64,000 nucleotides of DNA, from the NCBI GenBank assembly GCA_049724395.1, contig JAUGWO010000011.1, positions 1 to 64,000 on the forward strand, given 5' to 3'. Origin of the DNA: Spongospora subterranea f. sp. subterranea (Eukaryota > Endomyxa: Phytomyxea > Phytomyxea > Plasmodiophorida). Each line of letters begins with the position of its first letter. The stretch's first letter is position 1. Below are positions 48,014 through 58,945 of this stretch, one piece after another. The position numbers and the translations under genes were made by a program. The notes under the pieces are model-generated. The model worked only from the letters and a program-made list of their open reading frames with translations, did no database searches and was not told the DNA's origin.

Positions 48014-49848
48014 TTAAATATCATCATCATCTTCGTCAATTCCAAGGCCAAACTGACTCAATTCTCGGCGTTTGCCGAGCGCTGGGCTTTCAGCTCCATC
48101 CTATAGCATGATCGTATGACATTGTTAATCAAAATACGGAACAGTAGTATTTACTTTGAGGTCCAATTCGAACTCATCGTCAAAATCATTTTGAGCAATT
48201 TGTTCTGCGTATGCGATAGATCGGCTATTTGGACCTGGCCGCCACAGAACGGCGATACCTAGAAGCACACCCAAGTACACGAGCTGTGCAAACCCTGACA
48301 ATTTTTGTTAAAATTTGTTAATCCAGAGCCAGCAGACGGACCGTCGAAAAGGAGGAACATCCATTTCCAATTTGAATACTGTAGATCATGCTGCACCACA
48401 TAGCTACGATAAAACGCTTTAGCGACTTTTTTTTTGGAAAAGCATACGCAACTCACATGCGAACAATACAAAACATTGTCACTACAGCTAGGGACCCGAA
48501 TAGCAGTGCAGCAAACGACCTCATATGGGAATACTTGGCCGGCTGCCGTCGAGCTTTCAAATCTTCGAGTGTGTCTGCCAATGATACGACTGACAAATCA
48601 CAACTTTAAAACCCGGAATGATGGCTGCAAGGTTAAAAATATCTCACATATCCACCAATAGAAGATGGAATCCATAAATAAAACTGGAAGGGTCAGAAGT
48701 ATCAAGCCTTGGGAAGGTGGAGAGGAACTGCGATTAACAAAAATGTGTTGTTTGAGCAGCAGCAACGCTTCCCTAAAATTTCATCACCGTAATAAATCGC
48801 CAATGCCGATTACCAAATAATGATTGAACACTCACAAAATCATATATATAGCACCGGCAGTGAGTACGCGCCACTTGGATTGTCCTACTAGAGTTAACAA
48901 ATTAACAATCACCACAAGAACAAGATGATTCAATACAAGATGGTTTCGAAACACCAAAACCCATGGCCACAGCAACGACGAGCATTCGAGAAACAGCCCC
49001 ACGAATAGATGACGTAATGAGAGATAAAGAAAAAGGGACACTCTGACGAACTCCATAAACGTTGAAGGAGGAGTAGAAGAGGTACCAAGACACCATCTCA
49101 ATACAGCAAAGAGCCAGAACACAGAAAATGCACTGCTGAACTTGCATTATCTGAGACCGGTACCTATAATTGACGATTGCCCAAATGACGGCAAAGGAGA
49201 CATAGGATATCATCAAGTACTGATAGAAAGGTAGATACTGATAATCTACAGGAGAAAGCATCCCGTAGTTATGCTTAACTGATATGTAACCAGAAAAAGT
49301 CAGGGCTTCATGGTTTAGACCTGGATCTGTGCAATCTCCGATTAACCAGATGGCGTATCCCGTATTTTTAGGTTGAGAATGATTTTCCCAAGTTGATGTA
49401 GATGAGTTGACTATGTCGTCTACATAGATGTCAACCAATGACTGATCAAATATAAAATGACCCTTGTTTTGGCATTTAGCAGCAGAGATTAGCGCATCAT
49501 TACAACTACAGAGAATATTAGATTTGTGGTTAATGAAGATATCAATGGCGAGTACCATAAGGCCCTTCCACCACCATCCAGCTTAACTCCGATGGCATCA
49601 TTTATCAACGGAAGATTGCTAGGTTTGATAGAAATGATGGCTATGGATACTGGGTTCTTATTGACACCCCGATCAACGTCGATTTTGGCATCAATATATG
49701 CAAATTCATCGGCATTAGGGGATATCAACGACAGGCTATAATCAGCTATGGAACCCTCCGCGACCTTCTCGTTGGTATACATGAACTTCTCGCCGGACAC
49801 GATCCCATTGATAATGAGGAAGGCGGTGAGATAGCGAATGATTATCAT
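48014..49848 (-). CDS. TMEM87: TMEM87 / lung seven-transmembrane family protein, 8 exons
   Basis: TMEM87 proteins are seven-helix Golgi proteins with a luminal GOLD-like domain, linked to retrograde traffic. Exons on the minus strand are 49848-49556, 49505-48937, 48887-48836, 48772-48648, 48574-48470, 48416-48342, 48294-48155 and 48100-48014. They give 481 residues, in frame throughout. A signal peptide (MIIIRYLTAFLIINGIVSG) opens the protein. The membrane part starts at YGMLSPVDYQYLPFYQYLMI, a family hallmark, followed by IEMVSWYLFYSSFNV, RMLVVAVAMGFGVSKPSLG, LPVLFMDSIFYWWIY, LEDLKARRQ, and WKWMFLLFDG with LGIAVLWRPG. The tail is acidic and ends in GIDEDDDDI. An in-frame ATG at 49848 is chosen over an upstream TTG. 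Confidence 0.88.
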
Positions 49849-52478
49849 GAGAGTACGTCCCAATCCCGATATCAGATTATAATGACCCGTTTATCCCAGT
49901 CGAATCACACCACTCATATCCTCGTTATCGTTAATGTCACCACCAGTCCCCTGTCCACACTCCCCCACCTGTATTACATTAGGGGTTACGCGCAGAAAAA
50001 CGCCCTTCTGCAGTTGTTCTAGTGGCGCCGTGGTGTGATGGATGGGATCATGAATGTAAAATTATAATCTGTTCGCATCATATCAAACTCAAATAAACGA
50101 CAGACGAGGTCGGCGCCAATTTCCCTTGTTTATTCATCTTGTCCTCAAACTCCTACTATGTGATTGGGGAAAGTTTCGCATCTTCGCGAGCAGCATTGGC
50201 GGTAACAAAGGCGATAGCAGTGAATGCCAATCGTTATACAGTAGCCGCGACTTGGGGTGATAGTATTCGGTTGTGACTCAAACAACACTAACCTGCAATC
50301 CCCAATAATTATTGAATTTGCACCAAAAATGGGTTCGTCGCCAGAAAGGCGTTGAGTAAAGTTGACTGTAATTTGTTTTTACTTCCCCTATCGACTATTT
50401 CCTGAGACCCCCTATTTGATTCTCAAAATTTCCTACCACCCATCCCCTATTCCAATTTGTTATCGCCTTCAGCTCATGATATCAACGATGACTTTTTTTC
50501 TGGGTCATCGTCAAGTCTTGTACATTGGTTAAGGCTGCTGCTGTCAAAGGCAATCTACCTGTAAACCAAACAGTGTAAGAACGAGTCCTACTCCAATGGA
50601 CGGAACGCCAGAATTGTGTTTTGAGCAATCAAGGATTGTAGTGTCGATAGAGACACGCTTCCTACTGTATAGAACTAACGAATTATATAGTAAGTGAAGT
50701 TGGAACAATACATGTCGCCCACGACTAAATCTAGCATAGTCACCGCTGCAAAATCCACAGACGGGTCTACTTTTAGCCATCAGGGTACTCACCAAGGCAG
50801 TGAGTGAACCATCGCCGCATCGCCCAAGGAACTTTCGACCTCGATACCTCTTTGATCAATCGGCGAGATGCGGGTTGGGAACCCATCAATCATGTGGCGA
50901 CGATCTCGTTTCGTTATTTACCCGATGGCAAAATATCTGTCTGAGCAAATTCTCGTGGGTCAATGGATTGGTGAGGGTTTGCTGACCTTTTGTGGATACC
51001 ATTGATACCAATCAGGTGGTCGATGGATCAACGATTTTTGCCAACGCATTTTGAAAATGAGAAGCCATGGCATAACTCGATTGGGCTGACATCTCAAGTA
51101 TTTCAGGCGTGCCTTGGCAACAGGATCCTCGATTAACGATCGCGTTTTCACATGTTTCCCTTGGTAAAAGGCATTGACATCTCGAACTGCAAAAAAAAAG
51201 CAACGGCCATTGTTCATCGACTTCGGCTAATCTCCCTTCAACAGCTTGAGCATTTCTGGGTTAAAACTCGACAAGGGTACTTTAGCTGGGCATTGGCTAA
51301 CCAACCACTAAACGACCAATCGCTCTCCTGCCTTGAGATCGTATTCCGCCCCCTGCTTCTTTAATAAGCAGTTCTGGGCATCAACCTGTTGAAGAAATTG
51401 CCATTCAATGGGGTGAATATGGCTCTCAGTTATGGGTCCATCTTTTCACGATTATGTGGAGTTTCTCTTTGGACCGTTAACAACGATCACTGTCCCCAGA
51501 AAAACAGACGCCAGATACCGGGCATTTACATCCGTCGGTTGATCTTAGGAGCGATCGCGACACTAGCAGATGCGACGTGGGCTGTTGATAGTGCAGTGAA
51601 TAGACTTGCCAGTCAACAACCGCTGAGTCGCGATCGCTCCCTGGGCCCAACCTATGGATGCAAATGCCCGGCATTTCTTGTCAATGATCCGGTATCTAAC
51701 GTCTCTTATTCTGGGGACAGTTGGGCTCATGCCACCCAAATTATTCGAGTCGCCGTCCTATCGCAAATCCGGCAACCTTTCTTAATGGTTTTGTGGGTGG
51801 TTAACCATCGCCCATCCAAAGTAGCCTTGTCGAAGTTTTCACCTAGAAATGCTGCAGTGCCGGGTCCTATTTTAGGGATGCTGAGCCGAGTCCTGGTATT
51901 GGGTTGCAGAACAGAACCGACCCCGGCAAGCAGGTGCAACAAGCTAAGCAACTTTGAGAATTGCAGTGCATATACACGTTCTAAGATACCTGCAACCGAC
52001 AGAAACAAACTCCTTTTGCTATTTCGAAAGGACCCATCAGTGTCGATGGCAAAATTTGATATCGAGCCTGAGCAATCATCAATACTAATAATGGATGATT
52101 GTCCAGTACGATGATGATATTTCTGAACAGATGTAGGGCGGTATTTGTTACACCTGTATTATGGCCCCTTTTGTGCCACGCCGCCCAACATTCAACTCCA
52201 AAGGTTCCCACTTGTAATCCTTGACAGGGCCGCGCACACCTTCGTTCAACCAACGACAGCAACGACCACCCTGAACCTCGACGTCACGGTCTTTTCGTAC
52301 AGTCTGGAGTACACCGTGATTCCGATATTGCGCAACCGGGCTACGCTCTTGGGTGTTTTTTGAAATCTTCGCACTGCTCGATCTGCTCTACAGTTCACCT
52401 GCCTAACCTCCTCAGCTCAACAAAGTGTCCAACGCATAGCAATTCTCTCGATTTCGGTTGATATCATCAGACAGCATA
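49849..52478. repeat. Intergenic block with an imperfect foldback
   Basis: No recognised gene. An imperfect inverted pair joins about 51486-51561 and 51630-51721 (CTGTCCCCAGA, AGATACCGG, GGCATTTACATCC, GGAGCGATCGCGAC and complements; the right arm has an extra 18-20 bp). A 241-codon plus-strand frame, 51389-52114, runs through this palindrome and has no family resemblance, so it is not called. A minus-strand trace at about 50240-50160 (TANAAREDAKLSPIT) resembles the end of a small protein but cannot be extended. Confidence 0.5.
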
Positions 52479-53102
52479 ATGCCGGAGTCTCCCACAGTTC
52501 CTGAAAAGCATCCAGTAGATGAATCAAATTCCTCAGTCGAGAGGTATTTGGGATATCTATCCCGTCTTCGCAGCTTCGTATCGGTCGGCGGTCGATATGT
52601 GGCATATACAAGCGATGTTGGCGAGGCATTCCGTCCTGTTGTCCCTCGTCAAATCGTCACTGCTGCCTATGTCATTTCAGCCGGCTACGTCTGTTCGGAT
52701 GTCGGTCATCATGTTTACGAAGCGCATCAGCGCGGCCAGGACTGGATCCGAACCGCTCTCCATCGAACCTCGTTCCAAGTGCTGGCATCATTGGTAGGGC
52801 GGCGGTACCTCTGCTCTTTATCATCATCTCACCGCCGTTATTCTGGTCCATGTGTACTATAGGCGCTACCGGCGATCGCCATCCACAGTGTAGTTCACAA
52901 CACTGGCAAGTTGATCCACCATAGCAAGCTGATTAAGTCTCTACCATACCTCAGATACGCTCCAACCATCGCTGGACTAGCGGTTCTACCCCTTTTGCCG
53001 ATCTTTCTCGACGAACCCGTTGAAACAGCAGTTGACTTTGCATTCGATGCTGCTTGGCCTGTCGATAATGAAACCCAAAATGTCAAATCAAGCGAGCAAT
53101 AA
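52479..53102 (+). CDS. MTFP1: Mitochondrial fission process protein 1 (MTP18), 2 exons
   Basis: MTFP1 is an inner-membrane protein that promotes mitochondrial fission. Exons 52479-52793 and 52863-53102 encode 184 residues (human about 166). Hallmarks are VERYLGYLS, SDVGEAFRPVVP, VISAGYVCSDVGHHVYEA, SFQVLASLALP and the C-terminal YAPTIAGLAVLPLLPIFLDE, with VETAVDFAFDAAWP as in the human protein. Between YLGY and DVGEAF there is an in-frame insert of about 17 residues (RLRSFVSVGGRYVAYT) not in the human protein. It might be an unspliced intron, but its length does not keep frame if removed at the visible sites. The intron is 69 nt. Confidence 0.88.
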
Positions 53103-53146
53103 TATATTCATTTCCAGTTGCTTTGCACTTGGTGGTTCGAAATTGT

Positions 53147-53359
53147 TTAGTTGACGTATACCCGATCGCCTTCATAATCAAAAAAGAAAACACGCCCTGT
53201 AACATCGTGGTAAAGTGGATCTCGATCAAAGAGCGTGACGTGAGAGGTGTCGATATCATCTGGTAGAATCTTGTATGAGTCTGTACCGAGAGAAGGGGAC
53301 GCGAACGCTGATGATGACATGAGCATAGCTGAAAGAGAAAACACCAACAGAGCTCGCAT
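53147..53359 (-). CDS. Small secreted or ER protein, 70 residues
   Basis: I do not recognise this protein. It begins MRALLVFSLSAMLMSSSAFA, a textbook signal peptide with a likely cleavage after SAFA. A 50-residue acidic mature part follows (SYKILPDDIDTSHVTLFD, FFFDYEGDRVYVN). It fits exactly in the gap between the MTFP1 stop and the 3' end of the RING gene, on the minus strand. The short length leaves a fair chance that it is a chance frame. Confidence 0.45.
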   Translation of the reverse strand: MRALLVFSLSAMLMSSSAFASPSLGTDSYKILPDDIDTSHVTLFDRDPLYHDVTGRVFFFDYEGDRVYVN

Positions 53360-53474
53360 GCTGAGATACAACCTGCCGTTTGATCAAGCGCCAATTAACT
53401 TGAAGACAATGGAGCTTGACTCCGAACGGGCCGAAAATATGGTTTATCCGATTGCCGTGACAATGCAGCTACAG

Positions 53475-54692
53475 TTACCTTGAGGAAACCACCAAGTATT
53501 CTATCTGTGAGAGTTTGATTCTGACGGTTTTCAGCGTTGTCGATAGCCTCGCAACGAGATTCAGTGATTGTATGAGACCGGGACACATGTCACCCACGCG
53601 AGATGACGGGAGTGGTGTCCGGCAATGCGGGCAGGACAATGAGTGCCTGGAAACGGCAAGACAATGTCGGCACTGGAGCACGAGTTCAGTCAGGTCATGA
53701 TTAACGTAGACAACGGGTGAGAGTGGTCTTAACCTGTATATGCTGACAGGCCAGGGTCATGACCGGATCACTCAGGACGTGCTGGCAGATCCGGCACGCC
53801 AGGACCGATGATAGGCCCGCCAGCACCCGGCAACCCGATACATTATATTCGCTGATCAACCGGATCACCTCGCCCATTCCCATACTGAGCATGACCCCCT
53901 TCCATAGTTCTCTGCCGCGAACGCGTCTGTTCTTCACCACGTCGTCTTTCTCTTGCAGAATCCTCACCGTTTGCTCTCTATATACTCTTTTGTCTGTTTT
54001 TGCAACTTTAAAGTATATTGCCTCGCAGCTTGCAACGCAATCAGTCTCTCTTCCTTATCAGTTAGAAATACCTCACTTCGCCTGCTCAATGCGCCAGGCA
54101 GCGTCTCTTTGAATGTGTGCGTTTTGTTTTCTGTGCTCGAACTATCTTTTTGATTGTTCATCTGCCGGATTTTTTGCCGAAGGTTTTTACATCTTGTCCT
54201 TTCTTCAAATAGCATATCTATCAGACGTTGCATCTCCATGTCTTGTGCATCATTGCCTCGCTCCGCCTTGTCTTTGTTTATCGATCTTTTTACAGCTGAT
54301 TTCTTGACTTCAATATTAGACGCCATCATTTTTTTTAGTATGCTGTTCTGCTCCTGCTCATGAAGTTCAATTTGTTTCCGGAACCCGACAACTGTCTTCC
54401 GATGTTCCCAGCAAATTCTGCGGATTCTTTCGAATTCTGCATCGTTGTCGTGGGCAAATATGGCAATCGAGTCCAAGCGGAACTTTCTGAAATGCTGCAA
54501 CCTTGAAAGAGACACATCATTTTGACGGGACGCTAATTGCTGATAAGAACGAAAGGCAGACGATAGTTGTGGCAGAATAGCGGATCTGATTCCCCGGTGA
54601 TGACGATCAACGTCAATATTGCAATCATCACCAGGTCCTAATTGAATAGATACAGGTCGGGAATGTGGAGAATATGACGATGCCGGCCTCAT
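53475..54692 (-). CDS. Coiled-coil RING-finger protein (probable E3 ubiquitin ligase)
   Basis: Exons 54692-53968, 53926-53734 and 53672-53475 give 371 residues. The first 240 residues are mainly predicted coiled coil (RRICWEHRKTVVGFRKQIE, EEERTRCKNLRQKIRQM variant). The RING finger lies near residues 285-330 and is split by the second intron: CRICQHVLSDPVM, CQHIQCRHC, then SCPHCRTPL. The cysteine and histidine order fits a C3HC4 RING. The introns are 41 nt (53927-53967) and 61 nt (53673-53733). The C-terminal end is uncertain: the stop TAA overlaps a possible splice donor, so another exon is possible. The family beyond RING is not identified. Confidence 0.7.
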
Positions 54693-54849
54693 TTATTATG
54701 AGAGTAGCAGGATTAATTTAATATTGGAAATGAGTGATACGGTAGTTAACACTAAATGATGGATCAGGTACAGGTTTGGGGGAAACTGATTAACGAACAA
54801 AACATGATCATAAGAAGTGGCGGATCTGATGGGTCAAGACAATATTCAT

Positions 54850-55473
54850 TCATTCAGTGATCATGGCTGACCCATCTTCGACTGGTTCTGACTCAACATC
54901 TGACCCATTCCATGACGACAACGAATTTAAAACCCCGAACAGCGCGGCCATATCCTTCCTTGCTCGGTCCACTTTCTTATCCAAACGGTTATGCTCTTCC
55001 ATTAGCGCCGCTATCTCCTGCTCCACCATCACGATATTATTGGTCGTCTCTTGCCTTGTAGGGTATCCGCTATATGATTCACATAATAAACTATACTCAT
55101 CGAACCTACTCTTGACTTGATACGCCTCATGAAGCTCGACCCTTAACACCCCAATCTCTTTGCTCATCGCCTCAATCAGAGCTGACGATTCGTCATACAT
55201 ATTAGAATACGTGTTGATCTCTCTGATGGCTGTTTCTGTGGCAGTACTTGATAATGAAATCTCGTACGCAAGGGTATCAATCTCGGCAGATAACTCATCG
55301 TTATTGATTGGTACATTGTCAGATAGAAGTTTACGGGCTATCGATAAAACAATGTGATCGCGAGCGATAAACCTCTCAGAGGCAATGACATCTGGCGCAT
55401 AAACTGATTAGAATAGAACCATGAGAGAGTGGGTGGGGATATTAATACCTGATTCCGATAGGAGAGTGGTCAT
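54850..55473 (-). CDS. THOC7: THO complex subunit 7 homologue, 2 exons
   Basis: THOC7 belongs to the THO/TREX complex that couples transcription with mRNA export. Exons 55473-55449 and 55391-54850 give 188 residues (human about 204). The N-terminus ESDVIASERFIARDHIVLSI is followed by KLLSDNV, then a long coiled coil (LIEAMSKEIGVLRVELHEA). The family motif region ESYSGYPTRQETTNNI with VEQEIAALMEEHNRLDK corresponds to the HPDRHETLKELE part of the human protein. The C-terminus is acidic. The 57-nt intron 55392-55448 has a TTCTAAT branch-point-like motif. The call rests on architecture and short motifs. Confidence 0.72.
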
Positions 55474-56126
55474 GATAAAAAGGTTAAATGGCAGTGATCA
55501 GAGGCTAAAACTACTATATTAAGATAGAACCCAGATTAGCTGGATAATCAATTTTGCCCCCGGCCAGCTACGTCTCTTTAAATCTGTACTTGTACTGTAA
55601 TATCCGGGATGGCAAGAAGGCGCAGCCCTTGATGACCGACGGGGAACTTTGACAGCGCAGCCTATGAAGGTAAAAAAGTAATTTCACCTAAATTATAGAG
55701 TACGACCCTGCCTCGCTTCTTTCGAGCTCTTTTTTATTGAAGGTAGGTAGCGTGCAAAAGTCGAGTTTTCAGGGTTGTAAATCTGAGAGATTATATACTG
55801 ATGCAATATTTTATTTCATCGATGAGATACCTAGACGAGATGGTAAAAGCTTCGTATACATTCGCTTGCCAAATTAATCAAATCACCTTGTTTCGATATC
55901 CTTCGCACTGTAATAGTGCGGATATTCAAATTCAATTGAGACAAATTGTAGGGTTGAGCTGGGATGTGGATGACCTCCAACGTTTTTCAGACCACGTTCA
56001 AGGACATGTTGCTGCAGTTTCCCCAAATTGATTATTTTCATTATACCCAAACAGTCCATGCACAGGGTTATCAAACATCTAAACCCTTCATGTCTTCAGT
56101 AAATTTCATGCCTTCAACACGTGGGA
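55474..56126. repeat. Repeat-rich intergenic sequence
   Basis: Upstream of THOC7. GCAGCCC words recur at 55620-55665. The block 55983-56030 is an inverted copy of 56127-56163 (CAGACCACGTTCAAGGACAT and complement), so the left end of dispersed repeat A is folded back. Confidence 0.6.
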
Positions 56127-56480
56127 AGCTGCAGCAACATGTCCTTGAACGTGGTCTGAAAACGCTCGCTAAATTTGAACTTTTTTATGGCCAAGATCCT
56201 TCGCGGGAGAAACCTGGGATAAAAGATTACGAGCACAAGATGATAAAGAATTTCGAACTGTTGGGCCGTCCATATATTAATTGTCTCCGATCGTGGTCGA
56301 TTTCGCTCGATCTAGCCAAACTTCAACTGTTTATCCGGCGACAACGCTTGCAAATGAAGTCGAGAATATTAATAATGAAGGCGTGACAGCGAATAAGGTC
56401 GCAGATGTCAGAAAAAGAGCACTGCAGCAAATGTCGACATTGAAGGATCGAGAAACCGTAATACAATGGATGCAGGACGA
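56127..56480 (+). repeat. Dispersed repeat A, copy 2
   Basis: Same orientation and sequence as 24305-24650, from AAGCTGCAGCAACATGTCC through GAATATTAATAATGAAGGCG and ACAGCGAATAAGGTC. It abuts the LINE-like reverse transcriptase fragment. Confidence 0.85.
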
Positions 56481-56499
56481 CGCTGAAGAAAAATACACT

Positions 56500-56930
56500 T
56501 CTACAGGATTACAGCCAAGGCTCTCGCCCGACTGCCTGATGACGTTTTGCCGTACCAGCTTGGAGTCGGTACTCCAGGCGGCGTAGAGCCCATAGTTCTT
56601 CAAACTCGTGAACAGGTCTTCCGTGACGACGCACCCGAAGGCTCTTACATCCTCTTGACTGTTTACAGGGAGCGTCTCTCACGCCTTGCCGGCGCCCTTC
56701 AACTCCGAGATCTTGGCGTACCTCGACGACACAATCATTTCATCCCCTCTGCTGAGGTCGCTGCACCGGCACTGGACGTCATCACGCAAGAGTTCCTCGC
56801 CTTCACTGCCGACGGCCTCTCCCTCAAACTGGAGAAGACAATGGTGATCTCCTCCTCCGATATTCGTACACATGGGATGCAATTCTTAGGCGCGATGATC
56901 GGTGACATGGCTCGATGAGGAAATTGCATA
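56500..56930 (+). mobile_element. LINE-like reverse transcriptase fragment, plus strand
   Basis: Translations in two frames show LPYQLGVGTPGGVEPIVLQT, a conserved RT stretch, then EILAYLDDTIIS with the Y-x-D-D catalytic motif in another frame, then LSLKLEKTMVISSSDI and GMQFLGAMIGD. The frame changes between these blocks and there is no intact ORF. A second copy lies head-on at 57124-58100 on the other strand. Confidence 0.75.
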
Positions 56931-57123
56931 TCTTTTCGTGCCGTGTCTTCGCGGGCTGGTTACGGCGGATTTCGCAACGATCAGCGTGGAGAGACGTAGC
57001 AGGCTGAGTGCAACTCGGGCAAATCGGCACCACCTCTGCGTTAGTCAGAAGGCGGGTAGTCAGAGCGGATCTCAGCTGGAGATTCGACAGCTCAACACTT
57101 GGGAGGTACGGAACGATTTGCAG

Positions 57124-58100
57124 CTAAGCTTGTGACAGCGGTGACATGTGTTCGACATGGGCCGCTCGGAGGAGTGGTGGCAGGGACGCATGTAGGTTTT
57201 CGGAACGGGCGCGTTGAATCTCTTGGAGACGACGTGGTGACATATTCAAGAGTTCACAACGGGGAAGTTGGCGATGGTTGGTTCGCATCTCCATCAGCCA
57301 CGCGGAAGACAGGGCTTTAAACTGGGTCGCCATCCCATCCAAGATCAAGTCGTAGTCGGTGACGTCGATGCCGCCCAAGAGAACGGGGAGGGGCGCGATG
57401 ATCCGAAAAATGTAGCTCAGATCTGGGAAGGCACACATAACACGCCAGGCTTTCGAGTAAGCCATCGGTGGCACGGCATCCACTCTGCAGAGAAAACATC
57501 GCCGTCGAGGGAGCGGGTGAGATGAATCAGAGTAGTCTGGACACATTCGCGAAGAAAAACTCCCGACCTGATTGCGCAGGTCGAGCACCTTGGAGAGCAT
57601 GGTTTCGACCTTGGCAGACAGGAAGGAGCGCCTTGGAGCCATGTCACCGCCTAAGAATTGCATCCCATGTGTACGAATATCGGAGGAAGAGATCATTTTT
57701 GTCTTCTCCAGTTTGAGGGAGAGGACGTCAGCAGTGAAGGCGAAGAACTCTTGCGTGATAATTCCGGGATGAAGATGATGGTGCCGTCGGGTACGACAAG
57801 ATCTCGGAGTTGAAGGGCGTCGGCAAGGCGTGAGAGACGCTCCGTGTAACAGCCAAGAGGATGACGAGTTTGAAGAACTGTGAGCTCTACGCCGCCTGGA
57901 GTACCGACTCCGAGCTGATACGGCAAGACGTCTTCAGGCAGGCGGGCTGGTGGGGCGAGATCCTGTAGAAGTGTTCACCGACGGCAACGGAACGAACCTT
58001 GTCAGGGCTTGGTGTCATCGGGATGAGAGTGGAGGCCAACAGGAAGCACCGTCCGGGGGCCGTGTTGTTGGCGATCATGTTGGCGAGCATGACCAGAAAG
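57124..58100 (-). mobile_element. LINE-like reverse transcriptase fragment, minus strand
   Basis: Reading from 58100 downward: LPYQLGVGTPGGVELTVLQT near 57926, then a shifted frame, then ISSSDIRTHGMQFLGGDM near 57690. After that a long open frame runs to 57124 (FLSAKVETMLSKVLDLRNQV, SYIFRIIAPLPVLLGG). This copy extends further 3' than the plus-strand one. The two share about 60 bp of clear inverted homology (56847-56910 with 57638-57700). Frameshifts make it inactive. Confidence 0.75.
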
Positions 58101-58552
58101 CAACGGAAAGACGGGTTCTTCGCGGCGGAACGAATGAGGATGGTCGTCCAGCCGGATGGGCCGACAGCGGTGCCGAACTTCGTGCTCTTCAGGCGAGACG
58201 GATGTCAGCGTCCAAGATGGTGATGCCAATGGGGCCAGGATGGTTGTTGGGGAACGGCGGTACGGGGCCTGACGGACGACCTTGCCGGAGGACTCAAGGC
58301 CCACGAGTCAAGAGTGGTGGGGGCGAAGTGTGACCCACACTACCTCTGAACACACCCAAATAGTGTGGACAGTGTAGTTGGTCCCAACAAAATAAAACCC
58401 TATTGTGATTGTGCCACACGACGCGTCGACGCCTGCACGCAAGAGTCAAACACTCGCGGTCGACAACCAGACGCGTAAGTACGAAGTCAAGTTTAAAGAG
58501 TTCTGATTTTATCAATAGAATCACAAAACGTACGTCGTACGCTGCCCGCTTG

Positions 58553-58945
58553 ACTCGTTAAAACGACAACAAAAGGGTTATGACAGCGGTGAAAAAAAAA
58601 TGCTTGAACCATGCCTGGAACATCTTCGGCGATGATTTCGTGCGTTTCCCAAATAACGTCGGAAACTTGAAAACCACGCCAGTGAAGCAGAAGTTCTGGT
58701 GTACCAGTCACTAAACTGGTACACCGATCCAAGATCGCTTCGGGAAAATTCGTAATGCCGGTTGACGCAACAGTTTCCAACAGTTTCGTAGTGATATCGA
58801 GATCGCTGTCGTCTTACAGAACTTGAGACGAGACGCGTGTACATCATTTTTCGAATCCGTGATTAAATCGCCGAAGATGTTCCAGGCATGGTTCAAGCAT
58901 TTTTTTCACCGTTATCATAACCCTTTTGTTGTCGTTTTAACGGGG
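58553..58945. repeat. Foldback repeat inside the gypsy remnant
   Basis: Arms at about 58553-58645 and 58855-58945 are complementary (AAAACGACAACAAAAGGGTT, CTTGAACCATGCCTGGAACA and their complements). The loop of about 210 bp holds the chromodomain-like coding piece. Confidence 0.85.

Noticed and set aside
51389-52114. 241-codon plus-strand ORF
   Set aside because: It runs through both arms of an inverted repeat and shows no domain signature, so it is probably a chance frame.
54857-55120. Plus-strand ORF of 87 codons
   Set aside because: It is antisense to the THOC7 homologue, whose spliced frame and family motifs are convincing.
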